Source: Raineya sp. (GTDB taxonomy: Bacteria; Bacteroidota; Bacteroidia; Cytophagales; Thermonemataceae). From it: DNA of 64,000 nt. Below the pieces are notes generated by a model that was not told the origin of the DNA, did no database searches, and saw only the letters and a program-made list of their open reading frames with translations. The position numbers and the translations under genes were made by a program. Every line of letters begins with the position of its first letter. Position 1 is the first letter of the stretch. Positions 63,649-64,000 of this stretch are shown piece by piece. The DNA lies in NCBI GenBank assembly GCA_025454915.1, contig JALONN010000006.1:1-64000 (forward strand), given 5' to 3'.

Positions 63649-64000
63649 TTAAATTATTGCATTTAAGTAAGATAAAGCAGACTTTATTTCTGATATGTTT
63701 ACTTCTACATCAAAAACTGCCTCTCCTATAGACTTTAATAGTACAAATTTGTGTTTGCCTTGCTCATTCTTTTTATCTTGAAATGTAAGATTTATCACAT
63801 TTTCTATCATTTCAGAGGATAAATATGGTTTGGAATAATGCTGTTTGATAAATAATGTTATCTCTTCTAGTTCTTTATCAGTCAAATACCCTAATTTATA
63901 GGCTATAAAGTTTTCCGCTACCATCCCCCATGCAACAGCTTCTCCATGTAAAAATGGTTTTGGAGTTCCTAGAAAATAGCTTTCAAGAGCATGTCCTATG
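63649..64000 (-). CDS. aroB: 3-dehydroquinate synthase, C-terminal part (cut by window edge)
   Basis: 117 codons are inside the window; the start lies beyond base 64000. The frame reads IGHALESYF, then FLHGEAVAWGMVAEN, with the metal-binding His of the HGEAVAxGM motif typical of AroB. A helical C-terminal domain follows, and DKKNEQGKHKFVLLKSIGEA is the phosphate-contact segment. AroB makes dehydroquinate in the shikimate pathway. Confidence 0.94.
   Translation of the reverse strand, partial: IGHALESYFLGTPKPFLHGEAVAWGMVAENFIAYKLGYLTDKELEEITLFIKQHYSKPYLSSEMIENVINLTFQDKKNEQGKHKFVLLKSIGEAVFDVEVNISEIKSALSYLNAII

Overview
The window is AT-rich DNA from a member of the Bacteroidota, most likely a Cytophagales-like gliding or filamentous bacterium. 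This is inferred from TAnnTTTG-type -7 promoter elements, a PorV/PorQ-type outer-membrane protein, a TonB-dependent receptor, an alpha-oxoamine synthase of the serine-palmitoyltransferase kind, 7TMR-DISM and TPR histidine kinases, SpoIIE phosphatases with TPR or membrane sensor parts, and a type-2 isoleucyl-tRNA synthetase. I see no tRNA, rRNA, CRISPR array, insertion sequence or prophage. Most of the window is chromosomal housekeeping and signalling.

Layout. 1-3.65 kb (minus): ABC transporter ATPase and permease, LytS-type kinase, LytTR regulator and the start of a lipoprotein, as one operon. 3.8-7.8 kb (plus): DoxX, grpE-dnaJ, a small secreted protein, a 30-residue membrane peptide with a DUF2892 protein, and a DUF2459 protein. 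7.8-10.9 kb: an AraC regulator divergent from an aldehyde dehydrogenase and its DUF779 partner, with a 21-bp-spaced direct repeat between them. 10.9-12.95 kb (minus): an ECF sigma factor, three small membrane proteins and an Hsp20, in three transcription units that each carry the same 26-bp promoter. 13.1-16.6 kb: ileS with a swapped GIHH signature. 16.6-19.2 kb: an AT-rich accessory patch (ankyrin, DUF2628, LRR), partly bracketed by a duplicated tail of the neighbouring CBS-domain gene.

19.2-31.3 kb: alpha/beta hydrolase, a protein-glutaminase-like lipoprotein, a collagen-like glycine-rich secreted protein, an alpha-oxoamine synthase, a BY-kinase/PHP-phosphatase pair, an MBL hydrolase, and metY. 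The metY leader holds a SAM-I riboswitch followed at once by a 27-codon ORF that ends in five cysteine codons. 31.5-49.3 kb: signalling genes (7TMR-DISM kinase, ECF sigma/RskA anti-sigma, two SpoIIE phosphatases each near a small STAS-like protein), a TonB receptor, methylmalonyl-CoA mutase large subunit, and a patatin phospholipase.

49.3-64 kb: PorV/PorQ protein, DMT exporter, ribH, leucine dehydrogenase, ctlX-like hydrolase, prmA, a 1948-residue exported protein with a Lys/Glu repeat tail, an SDR, a TPR histidine kinase, and the 3' end of aroB.

The best candidates for undescribed biology are the sigma/membrane/Hsp20 regulon with its three matching promoters (about 10.9-12.95 kb) and the SAM riboswitch plus poly-cysteine leader ORF upstream of metY (about 31.08-31.34 kb).
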